A DNA stretch of 64,000 nucleotides from Actinomycetota bacterium (lineage in GTDB: Bacteria > Actinomycetota > Thermoleophilia > BMS3ABIN01), in contig JAMCPM010000002.1 in assembly GCA_023382335.1 (NCBI GenBank), positions 51,173 through 115,172 of the forward strand, read 5' to 3'. The notes beneath the pieces were generated by a model. It was not told the DNA's origin and did not search any database. It saw only the letters and a program-made list of their open reading frames with translations. A program made the position numbers and the translations under genes. Each line of letters starts with the position of its first letter. Position 1 is the stretch's first letter. This document shows positions 48,507-57,985 of the stretch, piece after piece.

Positions 48507-49262
48507 ATGAGCGACCGGACGCCGATTATCGCGGGTAACTGGAAAATGTACAAGACAATGGCCGAATCAGCAGCCTATGTAGACGAATTTCTGGGGCTGG
48601 TGGCCGATGCTTCGGGCGTCGAGATAGTGCTTTGCCCTTCCTTCACCTCACTGGCAGAGGTTCGCCGGCTTACATCGGCCAGCAATGTCAGGGTTGCAGC
48701 CCAGAACATGCATTTTGAAGCCGAAGGCGCCTACACGGGCGAGATATCTCCAGCGATGCTCAAAGAGATCGGCATCGACGATGTCGTCCTTGGGCACTCC
48801 GAACGCCGCGAATACTACAACGAGAACGATGGCGATCTGGCGCGCAAGGTTGCCGTGGCTCTGGAAAACGGGTTCCGTCCGATTCTGTGTTGCGGCGAGA
48901 CCGACGAAGAGCGGGACGCTGGAAATACCGAGGCAAAGCTCGAAGGCCAACTAATCAATGGCCTTGCAGGCATCGACGTCGCCCAGATCCCTTCCATAGT
49001 AGTCGCTTACGAACCGATCTGGGCCATCGGCACCGGCAAGACCGCGACCCCGCAGATGGCTCAGGAAACAAGCAGCTTCATTCGTGGAATCCTGACGCGG
49101 CGATTCGGCGATGGCGCCCAACAGGTGAGGATACTGTACGGAGGAAGCGTGAAGCCTGGGAATATCGACGAGCTTATGGCCGAGCAAGATATTGACGGCG
49201 CCCTCGTTGGCGGAGCCAGTCTGGCTGCAGCCGATTTTGCCCGAATCGTAAACTTCCAGTAG
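48507..49262 (+). CDS. tpiA: Triosephosphate isomerase
   Basis: The 251-residue TIM barrel interconverts dihydroxyacetone phosphate and glyceraldehyde-3-phosphate. Catalytic residues are visible: Lys in GNWKMYKT, His in LGHSERREYY and Glu in AYEPIWAIGTGKTA. I choose ATG 48507 because it begins the family-standard protein and has TGGGAGGGACC directly upstream; an upstream in-frame extension is non-family-like. gpmI follows within 10 bp. Confidence 0.97.
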   Translation: MSDRTPIIAGNWKMYKTMAESAAYVDEFLGLVADASGVEIVLCPSFTSLAEVRRLTSASNVRVAAQNMHFEAEGAYTGEISPAMLKEIGIDDVVLGHSERREYYNENDGDLARKVAVALENGFRPILCCGETDEERDAGNTEAKLEGQLINGLAGIDVAQIPSIVVAYEPIWAIGTGKTATPQMAQETSSFIRGILTRRFGDGAQQVRILYGGSVKPGNIDELMAEQDIDGALVGGASLAAADFARIVNFQ

Positions 49263-49271
49263 GCACACCAG

Positions 49272-50810
49272 TTGCAGGATGAAAACGCAAAAATGGTCTG
49301 CCTCATGGTGCTCGATGGCTGGGGTATTGCTGCCGCGGGTCCCGGGAACGCTGTCACTCTGGCGAACACACCAAACCTGGACGGCCTTTTTGAGAAGTAT
49401 CCTCACACGACCCTGAAGGCTTCCGGGGATGCGGTCGGCCTGCCACCCGGACAGATGGGCAACTCCGAAGTCGGCCATCTCAATCTCGGGGCCGGTCGCC
49501 GTGTGTACCAGGACCTCACCCGCATCAACAAGTCCATCGAAGACGGCTCCTTCTTAAAAAATCCAGAGCTGGACAAGGCATTCTCCCGGGCGCTCCAGGG
49601 CGGAGGCGCCGTGCATCTGCTGGGCCTGCTCTCCGACGGCGGTGTCCACAGCGACATGGGGCATCTCAAAGCGCTTATCAAACTGGCTGCCATAAATAAA
49701 TGCGACCGCGTGTTCCTGCATCTTTTTCTCGACGGCCGTGACGTGCCACCGCAAAGCGGCATCGGCTACGTCGATGAGATCTTAAGATTCACTCAGGCAG
49801 AAGGCCTCGGCCGAATCGCCACAATCGCCGGGCGTTATTATGCGATGGATCGCGATCATAGATGGGATCGGGTAAAACTCGCTTACGACGCTATGGTCCG
49901 CGGTGACGCTCCGCACCAGCCGGACGCGCTGCAGGTCGTCAGGGGTTCATACGCAGCTGATGTCACCGACGAGTTCGTCATCCCTACAGTGGTAGACAAC
50001 GACGCCGGTTCGCGCATACAAAACGGAGACAGCGTCATATTTTTCAATTTTCGGCCTGATCGAGCTCGCGAACTTTCCCGCGCCCTCATCTATAGGGACT
50101 TCGACGGTTTCGATCGGGGCTTCGATCCCCCGATTCCCTATTTCGTCAGCATGACCGAATACGACGCAACTTTTCCAACTCCCATAGCTTTCCCTCCAGA
50201 GGAATTAAAAAATGTCCTGGCTGCAGTCCTGTCAATTTCAGGAAAGACCCAGCTGCACATAGCCGAGACGGAAAAATATGCGCATGTGACCTTTTTCTTC
50301 AACGGAGGAATTGAAACGACTTATCCCGGCGAGACGCGCAAATTGATACCTTCTCCCACCGATGTTTCGACCTACGATAAAAAACCGGAGATGAGCGCCC
50401 GTCCTGTGACAGACGCGCTCTGCGATCTACTCGACCACGAACATTTTGACTTCGTCGTCGTCAATTTTGCCAATTGTGACATGGTCGGTCACACCGGCGT
50501 TCTGGCCGCGGCCGTAGAAGCGGTCGAAGTTGTCGATGAATGTGTGGGCCGGGTTGTTGCCGAGGTTCAGAAAAACAACGGCGTCTGCCTGATAACTTCG
50601 GATCATGGAAATGCAGAGCGTATGCTTGATGAAGACGACGGCCCCGATACTGCGCACACATCTGATCTGGTTCCAATAATCGTGACCAACAAAGACATAG
50701 CCCTTTCTGAGGGCTGCGCCCTGGGTGATGTTGCTCCCACGGTGTTGAGATTTCTGGATATTCCCATTCCTGCCGAGATGACCGGCAGATGCATCGTCGA
50801 GAATCTCTAG
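49272..50810 (+). CDS. gpmI: 2,3-bisphosphoglycerate-independent phosphoglycerate mutase
   Basis: The 512-residue metalloenzyme converts 3- to 2-phosphoglycerate. It has VLDGWGI near the N-terminus, the phospho-serine motif GNSEVGHLNLGAGR near residue 62, FFNFRPDRARELS near 257 and the metal-binding TSDHGNAE near 440. The start is ambiguous: TTG 49272 gives the family-standard N-terminus, ATG 49293 removes seven residues, and neither has a strong ribosome site. It follows tpiA closely, and secG follows. Confidence 0.95.
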   Translation: MQDENAKMVCLMVLDGWGIAAAGPGNAVTLANTPNLDGLFEKYPHTTLKASGDAVGLPPGQMGNSEVGHLNLGAGRRVYQDLTRINKSIEDGSFLKNPELDKAFSRALQGGGAVHLLGLLSDGGVHSDMGHLKALIKLAAINKCDRVFLHLFLDGRDVPPQSGIGYVDEILRFTQAEGLGRIATIAGRYYAMDRDHRWDRVKLAYDAMVRGDAPHQPDALQVVRGSYAADVTDEFVIPTVVDNDAGSRIQNGDSVIFFNFRPDRARELSRALIYRDFDGFDRGFDPPIPYFVSMTEYDATFPTPIAFPPEELKNVLAAVLSISGKTQLHIAETEKYAHVTFFFNGGIETTYPGETRKLIPSPTDVSTYDKKPEMSARPVTDALCDLLDHEHFDFVVVNFANCDMVGHTGVLAAAVEAVEVVDECVGRVVAEVQKNNGVCLITSDHGNAERMLDEDDGPDTAHTSDLVPIIVTNKDIALSEGCALGDVAPTVLRFLDIPIPAEMTGRCIVENL

Positions 50811-50909
50811 CGGAATTCGGCCGCCTTCGAGCCATAATCCCCTTGCTTACCAACGTTTAGCCCGCTATCATCTGATTGATTCATCAAGAAACCGAAAACG
50901 GATTTTCTC

Positions 50910-51137
50910 ATGTCATACATATTTATAGGCATTCAAACAGCCCTTTCAGTTGCCTTGGTCGTTCTGATCCTTCTTCATTCCGGAAAAGGCGGTGTCTCGG
51001 GTATCTTTGGTGGCGGCATGAGTGAGACCTTCAGCGGCACGAGCGTCATCGAAAAAAATCTCACCCGCGTCACAACAGTTGTGGCCACCGCGTTTTTTAT
51101 CAACACAGCGTTACTGGTCTTCGTTTTCAAAACCTGA
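50910..51137 (+). CDS. secG: Protein-export membrane protein SecG
   Basis: The 75-residue protein has two membrane helices (about 3-22 and 52-72) with the conserved loop KGGVSGIFGGGMSETFSG between. It is an auxiliary SecYEG subunit. In many bacteria secG follows gap-pgk-tpiA; here it follows gpmI. The ribosome site is weak. Confidence 0.92.
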   Translation: MSYIFIGIQTALSVALVVLILLHSGKGGVSGIFGGGMSETFSGTSVIEKNLTRVTTVVATAFFINTALLVFVFKT

Positions 51138-51287
51138 TTTTCCGTTCTGCCGGCCGTTTCGTGGCGGCAAGTCCTCAGTATCACTATTTTCCGCATCCTT
51201 CAGAGGCTCCGCATTTTCGTTGCTATGCGTTAGGATTCATCCTAGACTCTGCCGCTTAAAAGTTCAGCGTATGTTTGGGAGGTCGAA

Positions 51288-52139
51288 TTGGATATTACCG
51301 GCGAGACGAAATTAATCGGAATCCTCGGATTTCCTGTCACTCACAGTCTTTCTCCGCGAATGCAGAACTCCGCTTTCGATGCCCTTGGTCTCGATATTCG
51401 CTACGTTCCCCTCGAGGTTAAACCCGAAGATCTTCCTGATGCAGTCCGCGGTCTTAGGGCTATGGGCTTTCTGGGCGCGAACGTGACCATTCCTCACAAG
51501 GTCAGAGCCGCTGAACTCGTCGACCGGCTTGAAGGGGAAGCGGTCATCACCGGTGCGATCAATACCATTGTTCTCCAGGATGGCCATCTCATAGGCCACA
51601 ATACCGACGGAATCGGCTTCATAAAATCTCTTGAGGAGGTGACAAACAAAGAGCTAAGAAAATCATCTGCGCTTTTGATCGGTGCCGGCGGCGCCGCGCG
51701 TTCGATTGCGGTTGCCCTGGCGGAAATGGGCATTAAGCAACTAGCTATAATCAATCGTTCTCGCGACCATGCCGAAGAGCTCGCCGGTCTTCTCCAGCGC
51801 AATTTTCCCTCACTGCTTCTCGAGCTTCGCTCACTGGAAGACGCAAACGAAGACCTGGTGATTAGCAGCAGAATCGTTATAAACGCGACATCTATAGGAC
51901 TTAAAGGCGACCTAAAGATGCCACCTTTGGCGGTCGATAAGTTAACGAAAGATCACGTCGTCTGCGACATCGTGTACACGCAGTCACAGGAGACCCCCCT
52001 CCTGCTAGCGGCGCGAGGCAAAGGGGCAAGCACAATGGGCGGACTAGGCATGCTACTCCATCAAGGAGCAGCAGCTATCCACTTGTGGACCGGTGTCGAT
52101 CCCCCCATTGATGTTATGAGGGAAGCTATTGAACCCTAG
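51288..52139 (+). CDS. aroE: Shikimate dehydrogenase
   Basis: The 283-residue NADPH enzyme reduces 3-dehydroshikimate. It shows GFPVTHSLSPRMQN near residue 13, NVTIPHK near 65, NTDGIGF near 103 and the nucleotide loop GAGGAARSI near 129. TTG start 51288 follows GGGAGGTCGAA. Its end overlaps the pilB start by 11 bp, so aroE is translationally coupled to the pilus operon. Confidence 0.94.
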   Translation: MDITGETKLIGILGFPVTHSLSPRMQNSAFDALGLDIRYVPLEVKPEDLPDAVRGLRAMGFLGANVTIPHKVRAAELVDRLEGEAVITGAINTIVLQDGHLIGHNTDGIGFIKSLEEVTNKELRKSSALLIGAGGAARSIAVALAEMGIKQLAIINRSRDHAEELAGLLQRNFPSLLLELRSLEDANEDLVISSRIVINATSIGLKGDLKMPPLAVDKLTKDHVVCDIVYTQSQETPLLLAARGKGASTMGGLGMLLHQGAAAIHLWTGVDPPIDVMREAIEP

Positions 52140-53841
52140 CGAACTGACATCGAGGCAGACTCGCAAGAAGCTGCAGCCTATCGGCGAAATCCTGGTAGGA
52201 AAAGGTCTAATCTCCCGAGAACAGCTCCAAGCCGTTCTCGAAAAACAGAAGGATACCCCCAAACGCCTTGGCGAGATCCTGGTTGAAGATGGAGTTCTCA
52301 ACCAGGACCAACTTAATCTCGCGCTTGCCGAGCGTCTGGGCGTCGACAGCATCTCCCTCGACGAATTCGACATCGATTCGCTCGCCGCGACGATGATACC
52401 CGAAAAGCTGGCTCGGCGCTACGGGGCTATCCCTATCAAGTTCCTTGATGAAAACACCCTTCTCGTTGCCATGGTTGATCCGACCAATGTTTTCGCCATT
52501 GACGATCTTCGCATGATGACGGGTTACGATATCAAGCCCGCGATTTCGTCGGCTGAAGATGTATTCAATCAGATTTCAAAGGTCCACCGAATGGGTGATT
52601 CGGTCACCGAAGAATCTGATGACGAGGCGGCTTTTGGCGCCGACACCACCATGGAAGCCGATATCCGCGATGTCGCTTCCGAAGCGCCGATCGTAAAACT
52701 GGTAAATGGATGTATAAGCCAGGGTGTCGACGATGGCGCCAGCGATCTCCATTTCGAGCCGCAGGACAAGGAACTTGTCGTCAGATTCAGGATCGACGGT
52801 GTTCTGCACGAAGTCATGTCGATTCCCAAGCGTATGCAGGCCGGGGTATTGTCTCGCATCAAAGTCATGGCCGACATTGACATCGCTGAACGCCGCATAC
52901 CCCAGGACGGCCGAATCGGACTCACAGTTGGCGGCAAGCCTATCGATATCCGTGTCGCCTCGATGCCGACTGTTTACGGCGAAAAGATAGTCCTGCGTCT
53001 GCTGGACAAGAGCAGCATTATGCTCAACCTTACCGATCTCGGTTTCTCCGAAAGAGCTCTCAAGCGGTTTGAAGTCTCATTCAGGAAGCCATACGGCGCC
53101 ATCCTGGTAACGGGACCGACCGGAAGCGGCAAATCAACGACACTTTACGCGACCCTGAACGTATTGAATTCAAAGGAAAAAAACATTATCACGGTGGAGG
53201 ACCCTGTGGAATACAGGCTGTCCGGCATTAATCAGACCCAGATCAATATGAAGGCGGGTCTAACGTTCGCCTCTGGCCTTCGAGCCATCCTGCGGTCTGA
53301 CCCGGACATCGTTATGGTCGGTGAGATCCGGGACAAGGAGACAGCACAGATCGCCATCGAAGCTGCTCTGACTGGCCATCTCGTGCTTAGCACGCTGCAT
53401 ACCAACGATGCTCCTGGAGCTCTTACACGACTGACGGAAATGGGTATCGAGCCGTTTCTGACCGCATCTGCGATTGAATGCGTTTTGGCTCAGCGCTTGG
53501 CCCGCAAGTTGTGCCCCAACTGCAAGGAACCGTATAAACCAACGGATGAAGCACTTGGTCAAAACGGGTTTCCACAGGAAGTCATGGGCAAGGACATCAC
53601 TCTGTATAAGCCTGGCGGCTGTCCCCGATGCAACAACACCGGTTACAAGGGCCGGCTTGGTATATATGAAGTCATGATTGTCAGCGAAGCAATCGAGCGG
53701 TTAACGGTGGAAAGAAAAAGTGCCGATGAAATCTCAAGAGTGGCCCAGGCGGAAGGTATGCTGTCGCTTCGCGAAGATGGCTTAGACAAAGTTATTAGGG
53801 GCGTAACGTCAATGGAGGAAATCGCTCGGGTTATTATCTAG
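52129..53841 (+). CDS. pilB: Type IV pilus assembly ATPase PilB
   Basis: The 570-residue extension motor has an N-terminal T2SSE domain (about 15-150), a Walker A GPTGSGKST at 329-337, an Asp box/Walker B around DPDIVMVGEIRD near 385 and a zinc-binding tetracysteine (CPNCKEP ... CPRCNNTG) near 462 and 500. It powers pilus polymerisation. The TTG start is inside the end of aroE. pilT, pilC and a sigma factor follow. Confidence 0.94.
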   Translation: MNPSELTSRQTRKKLQPIGEILVGKGLISREQLQAVLEKQKDTPKRLGEILVEDGVLNQDQLNLALAERLGVDSISLDEFDIDSLAATMIPEKLARRYGAIPIKFLDENTLLVAMVDPTNVFAIDDLRMMTGYDIKPAISSAEDVFNQISKVHRMGDSVTEESDDEAAFGADTTMEADIRDVASEAPIVKLVNGCISQGVDDGASDLHFEPQDKELVVRFRIDGVLHEVMSIPKRMQAGVLSRIKVMADIDIAERRIPQDGRIGLTVGGKPIDIRVASMPTVYGEKIVLRLLDKSSIMLNLTDLGFSERALKRFEVSFRKPYGAILVTGPTGSGKSTTLYATLNVLNSKEKNIITVEDPVEYRLSGINQTQINMKAGLTFASGLRAILRSDPDIVMVGEIRDKETAQIAIEAALTGHLVLSTLHTNDAPGALTRLTEMGIEPFLTASAIECVLAQRLARKLCPNCKEPYKPTDEALGQNGFPQEVMGKDITLYKPGGCPRCNNTGYKGRLGIYEVMIVSEAIERLTVERKSADEISRVAQAEGMLSLREDGLDKVIRGVTSMEEIARVII

Positions 53842-53871
53842 ACCGAACGATTCAAAGAGGGGGGACTGAAT

Positions 53872-54936
53872 ATGGACTTGGTCGACATACTTGTCGAAGT
53901 CCTGGAACGTAACGCATCAGACTTGCACCTGACGGTTGGGTCTCCACCAGTAATCAGGGTATCGGGTAAACTCATCAGGCTTGACTATCCCCGTCTGACC
54001 AGTAACGACACCAGAGATCTCATCTATAGCATTCTTTCACAAGATCAACGGCAACGGATTGAAAATGAATGGGAGATCGACTTCTCCTATTCAGTGCCAG
54101 GACGGGCGCGTTTTCGCGTCAATGCCTATTTTCAGCGTAACAGCCTCGGCGCAGCCTTTCGTTTGATACCAGCCCATATAAAAGACATCGATGAGCTAAT
54201 GCTGCCGACAGCCGTTCATAAAATGGCTGGCAAGCCGAGGGGATTTGTTGTTGTTACCGGTCCCACCGGCTCGGGCAAATCCACAACCTTGGCGGCCGTG
54301 ATTCAAGAGATCAACTTCACTCGTGAAGAGCACATCATGACAATTGAGGATCCGATTGAATTTCTTCATCGTCACGGAAAATCTATTGTGAATCAGCGAG
54401 AAGTCGGGACTGACACCAAGTCTTTCAATCGTGCTCTTAAATCGGTGCTCAGACAGGACCCTGACGTTATTCTGGTCGGTGAGATGCGTGATACTGAAAC
54501 AATGCAGACCGCTTTAACTGCAGCAGAAACAGGCCATCTCGTCTTTGCGACGCTTCATACGCAGGATGCCCCTCAGACAATCGATCGCATTATCGATGTG
54601 TTCCCGCCTCATCAGCAGGGGCAGATTCGTGTCCAGTTAGCTGCGACCCTGATGGGAGTGTGCACGCAACAGCTTCTGCCCACGGTGGATGGCCAGGGGC
54701 GAATCCCGGCTTGCGAGGTTCTGATACCAACTCCGGCTGTAAGGAATCTGATAAGGGAAGCCAAGACCCACCAGATATATTCTGTCATGCAGACTGGAGC
54801 CAGGTTCGGTATGCAGACTATGGACAGCTCCCTGGCCGAACTGGTGAGAAGGGGCAAGATCACCAAGGAGCTGGCCATACGCAGATCCAGCAATCCGGAA
54901 GAACTTGAACGACTGATTCTTGGCAAAGTTGCCTAA
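53872..54936 (+). CDS. pilT: Type IV pilus retraction ATPase PilT
   Basis: The 354-residue hexameric ATPase has a Walker A GPTGSGKST at 130-138, Asp box TIEDPIEF, Walker B VILVGEMRD, His box LVFATLHTQDA and a C-terminal AIRRSSNPEELE (AIRSS retraction motif). Together with PilB it suggests dynamic twitching-type pili. AGAGGGGGGACTGA precedes the ATG. Confidence 0.96.
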   Translation: MDLVDILVEVLERNASDLHLTVGSPPVIRVSGKLIRLDYPRLTSNDTRDLIYSILSQDQRQRIENEWEIDFSYSVPGRARFRVNAYFQRNSLGAAFRLIPAHIKDIDELMLPTAVHKMAGKPRGFVVVTGPTGSGKSTTLAAVIQEINFTREEHIMTIEDPIEFLHRHGKSIVNQREVGTDTKSFNRALKSVLRQDPDVILVGEMRDTETMQTALTAAETGHLVFATLHTQDAPQTIDRIIDVFPPHQQGQIRVQLAATLMGVCTQQLLPTVDGQGRIPACEVLIPTPAVRNLIREAKTHQIYSVMQTGARFGMQTMDSSLAELVRRGKITKELAIRRSSNPEELERLILGKVA

Positions 54937-54981
54937 AGGACGATCTATGATACATCACGATAACAATGTAGGTAGGACATC

Positions 54982-56199
54982 ATGAGCACATTTGTTTACA
55001 AAGTCAGAGATGTACGGGGAGTGCCGGCAAAAGGTGAAGTGGAAGGCGAGAGCCGTGCCGCTGTCCTGGCCGATCTCAGAAACAAGGGCTACACGGTCGT
55101 CGGTATAGACGAAAAGAGTGCCGGTACTTCTTTTAGCAGCATGCTGAACGACGCCAGACGCATCAAGTCGAAGAATATCACTGTATTTTCACGTCAGTTC
55201 GCCACAATGATCAACTCGGGTTTAGCTTTATTGCGTGCTCTCTATATACTTGAGAATCAGACCCAGAATCAGAAGCTCCAGCAGGTAATAAGTGAGATCA
55301 GAACTGACGTCGAGAGTGGAAGCGCACTTTCGGACTCACTCGAAAAACACCCAAAGGTTTTCAGCCGGCTCTATGTGAGCATGGTTCGCGCTGGCGAAGC
55401 CGGTGGTATTCTTGATGAGACCTTGAATCGGGTTGCAAGCCAATTGGAGGCTGAAGACAGTCTTCGGCGCATGGTGAAATCGGCGATGGTCTATCCGTTA
55501 TTAATTGCTGCATTTGCAGTGTTGGTCATGATGGCGATGATGCTTTTCATCATTCCGATATTTTCCAAGATGTATTCAGACATGGGCAGCCAGCTGCCGC
55601 TCCTTACCCGGATTATGGTAACGATTAGCGACACCCTACGAAGCGTCTGGGGTATCTTTGTCTTCGCAGCCATTTTTGGGGCGATTTACGGGCTTATAAG
55701 GCTAAAGAAAACACCACAAGGAACCGCCGCTTGGGATCGAGCGAAACTGCGCTTACCTATGGGCATAGGCGATATCATTCTCAAGTTGTCAATGGCCCGG
55801 TTTTCCCGGACGCTAAGCACTCTGGTTTCAAGTGGAGTGCCCATCCTGCAGGCTATCGAGATAACTGGTGAAACGGCAGGAAATACCGTCGTTTCCAAAG
55901 CGATGGCGAATGTGAAAAGAGAGGTCAAAGAGGGGCGGCCGATGTCGGAACCGCTTACAAAGACCTCAGTGTTCCCTCCGATGGTCACACAGATGATCGC
56001 GGTCGGAGAAGAAACCGGCGCAGTCGATACCATGTTGAACAAGATTGCAGACTTCTATGAGGATGAGGTCAATGCCTCAGTAAAGTCTCTGACGTCGATC
56101 CTGGAGCCGATAATGATGATGGGAGTCGGCGGTCTGGTTGGCGTGATCGTGATTTCCCTGTATCTGCCGATCTTCAACCTCATGTCGGTCGTAAAATAG
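54982..56199 (+). CDS. pilC: Type IV pilus inner-membrane platform PilC
   Basis: The 405-residue protein has two T2SSF domains (about 65-190 and 270-395), membrane helices near 165-195, 215-240 and 372-395, and typical SRQFATMINSGL and ARFSRTLSTLVSSGVP motifs. It is the membrane platform on which PilB and PilT act. It follows pilT within 45 bp. Confidence 0.95.
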   Translation: MSTFVYKVRDVRGVPAKGEVEGESRAAVLADLRNKGYTVVGIDEKSAGTSFSSMLNDARRIKSKNITVFSRQFATMINSGLALLRALYILENQTQNQKLQQVISEIRTDVESGSALSDSLEKHPKVFSRLYVSMVRAGEAGGILDETLNRVASQLEAEDSLRRMVKSAMVYPLLIAAFAVLVMMAMMLFIIPIFSKMYSDMGSQLPLLTRIMVTISDTLRSVWGIFVFAAIFGAIYGLIRLKKTPQGTAAWDRAKLRLPMGIGDIILKLSMARFSRTLSTLVSSGVPILQAIEITGETAGNTVVSKAMANVKREVKEGRPMSEPLTKTSVFPPMVTQMIAVGEETGAVDTMLNKIADFYEDEVNASVKSLTSILEPIMMMGVGGLVGVIVISLYLPIFNLMSVVK

Positions 56200-56230
56200 C
56201 TGATTTGCTCCTTTAATCACACATAGTGAA

Positions 56231-57082
56231 TTGGTAAATGAAATGAAAAGCAGCGCCGCCCACAAAAGCAATAAGGTAGCAGAAACATCGGAACGACGGC
56301 GCGCTGATGTCGTACAATTTCCCCGTTCGTGCAAAATTGAGCGATGCAATGAGGAACTGGTCGAGCAATATCAAGAGACGAGAAATCCCGAGATCCTGGA
56401 AAGGATTGTTTCCAGCAATCAAGGATTGCTACACGCCGTGCTTAAGCGCTTTTCATATTTTCCTGACCCTTATGAGGACCTCTTGCAGGTCGCGAATCTG
56501 GGATTGATAAAGGCTGTTCAACGATATGACAGATCCCACGGCGCCGGTTTTTCAAGTTATGCAACTGCAATCGTTGATGGAGAGATTCGCCATCATCTGA
56601 GGGATAGCGTATTGATGCGACAACCGCGATGGCTCCGCAAGAGTGAGAGACGCATAGAAGAGGTGTCCATCGAACTTACAAGAAAACTAAAACGCCCACC
56701 TTCATTGAGTGAGCTTTCTGAAGCAGTAAACATCTCCGAACAGGGAATCCTGGAGATTATGCGTGCCTTCGCCAACATTGGTTTGCATAGTGTTGACGAT
56801 CCAGTGACACGTGAAAGGCTACAATCCGGGCCAGACGCAAGCGTCGTATATTCTAACCACTACGAATCTTTTTCATTGCCTATCGAAGATCGGATTGCTC
56901 TGGAAGAGGCTTTGGATGCTTTAAGTGTATTTCAAAAAAAACTGGTCTATCTGCTCTTTTACAAAGATCTTACCCAAGCGGAGGTAGCTCGGGAACTCGG
57001 TCTGACGCAAAGAAAAATATCGAGAGAATCAGCAAAAGCCCTGGATCGCCTGAAGGCAGTTTTGAACACGAAGATTTTTTAA
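56231..57082 (+). CDS. Sigma-70 family factor, SigB/SigF type
   Basis: The 283-residue protein contains sigma region 2 (PYEDLLQVANLGLIKAV ... RYDRSHGAGFSSYATAIVDG then EIRHHLRD, residues about 80-130), region 3 (about 145-195) and region 4 with a helix-turn-helix (LTQAEVARELGLTQRKIS near 248-266). Group 3 SigB/SigF-like factors usually act with anti-sigma partners. None is nearby. It sits between pilC and the pilA riboswitch, which suggests a pilus-specific role. The start may be TTG 56231 or ATG 56243. Confidence 0.88.
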   Translation: MVNEMKSSAAHKSNKVAETSERRRADVVQFPRSCKIERCNEELVEQYQETRNPEILERIVSSNQGLLHAVLKRFSYFPDPYEDLLQVANLGLIKAVQRYDRSHGAGFSSYATAIVDGEIRHHLRDSVLMRQPRWLRKSERRIEEVSIELTRKLKRPPSLSELSEAVNISEQGILEIMRAFANIGLHSVDDPVTRERLQSGPDASVVYSNHYESFSLPIEDRIALEEALDALSVFQKKLVYLLFYKDLTQAEVARELGLTQRKISRESAKALDRLKAVLNTKIF

Positions 57083-57180
57083 AGCTTTAATCTGCTTGTG
57101 CCGATTAAAGGCCCGATTTCACTTTACATCCCGGTGGAAGATTGTCTAGGAAAAGGGCACTTGGGTAGTATAGGGGTGAA

Positions 57181-57259
57181 GGTGAAAAAGGCAAACCACT
57201 CGTAAGGGTGGGGCGCAAAGCTACAGGACCAAGGTCACTTGGTCGGCTGAGCTGCCACC
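57181..57259 (+). promoter_or_regulatory. Cyclic-di-GMP-I (GEMM) riboswitch of pilA
   Basis: The core GEMM features are present: AAAAAGGCAAACC (5' arm with GGCAAACC), a loop CTCGTAAGGGTG, GGGGCGCAAAGC and a second helix GGACC ... GGTC with ACTT tetraloop, followed by GCTGCCACC closing the aptamer. This class binds c-di-GMP. It lies about 100 bp before the pilA start with a terminator in between. Confidence 0.92.
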
Positions 57260-57277
57260 AGGGGTTCAAGATATATG

Positions 57278-57314
57278 GATCTGTGGTTTGCCTGCCAGCC
57301 ACAGATCTTTTTTT
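57278..57314 (+). terminator. Terminator of the pilA riboswitch with competing hairpin
   Basis: GATCTGTGG (57278-57286) pairs with CCACAGATC (57299-57307), followed by seven Ts (57308-57314). A mutually exclusive helix GCCAGCC (57294-57300) with GGCTGGC (57318-57324) would open the terminator stem, so it is an apparent antiterminator. Which state is favoured by c-di-GMP cannot be read from sequence. Confidence 0.85.
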
Positions 57315-57362
57315 GTGGGCTGGCAAAGAAATATAAAAGATGACAAGAAAGGAGGTGCTCAT

Positions 57363-57779
57363 ATGATTACAGCAATCAAGAAACGGATGCAGGTGAGAAG
57401 TGAAGGTGGTTTTACGCTGATCGAGCTGTTGGTGGTTATCATTATCATCGCCATCCTGGCAGCGATCGCCATTCCTATGTATCTTAGCCAGCGGCAAAAG
57501 GGCTGGGATGCAAATGTACAGAGCGATTTGCGTAACGCGGCCGTGGCTCAGGAGAGCTATTATACAAGTAACTCTACCTATGTTACTCCCGCGCAGGGGA
57601 TAGCTCCCCTCGTCGGGGCGGCGGGACAGGGTTTCAATCCCTCCGCAAATGTAACCACCACAATCGTAAGCGGAGATGCAACCGGATACTGCATGGAAGC
57701 AGTCCATTCCAGCAATCCAGGCAAAACCTGGAGCTTCAACAGCGCCAACGGCGATCCGCAGGCACATGCATGTCCTTAA
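57363..57779 (+). CDS. pilA: Type IV pilin PilA
   Basis: The 138-residue major pilin starts at ATG 57363 behind AAGGAGGTGCTCAT. A basic leader ends at Gly, and cleavage before Phe in GGFTLIELLVVIIIIAIL gives the mature pilin with Glu5 and a long hydrophobic helix. The Gln/Ser/Asn-rich globular part carries Cys pairs (C-terminal GYCMEAV and HACP) that may form a disulfide. Expression is controlled by the upstream c-di-GMP riboswitch. A hairpin terminates the unit. Confidence 0.95.
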   Translation: MITAIKKRMQVRSEGGFTLIELLVVIIIIAILAAIAIPMYLSQRQKGWDANVQSDLRNAAVAQESYYTSNSTYVTPAQGIAPLVGAAGQGFNPSANVTTTIVSGDATGYCMEAVHSSNPGKTWSFNSANGDPQAHACP

Positions 57780-57818
57780 GCATCCATCGATGTCCACGAT
57801 GCTTGTATATGCAGAAAA

Positions 57819-57850
57819 CGATAAGGCGGGCTCAGAGCCCGCCTTATCGT
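57819..57850 (+). terminator. Hairpin after pilA
   Basis: CGATAAGGCGGGCTC and GAGCCCGCCTTATCG form a perfect 15-bp stem around a two-base turn. There is no T-tract, so it may be a transcript-stabilising or intrinsic-like terminator; it separates the abundant pilA from distal genes. Confidence 0.7.
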
Positions 57851-57985
57851 TGGATAAAAGGAATGGATATTACACAATAACGATTGTTGATGCTGTGGTG
57901 GGTTTCTTGCCCTCAAGGTGCCTAGTATATTGACGCACTTGGAACGGAGAAAGCGTGCTGTTTACTGTGAGCTTCTCTTCAACAA

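Noticed and set aside
57105..57797. 230-codon minus-strand frame over the riboswitch and pilA
   Set aside because: Opposes an established riboswitch and pilin and has no domain.
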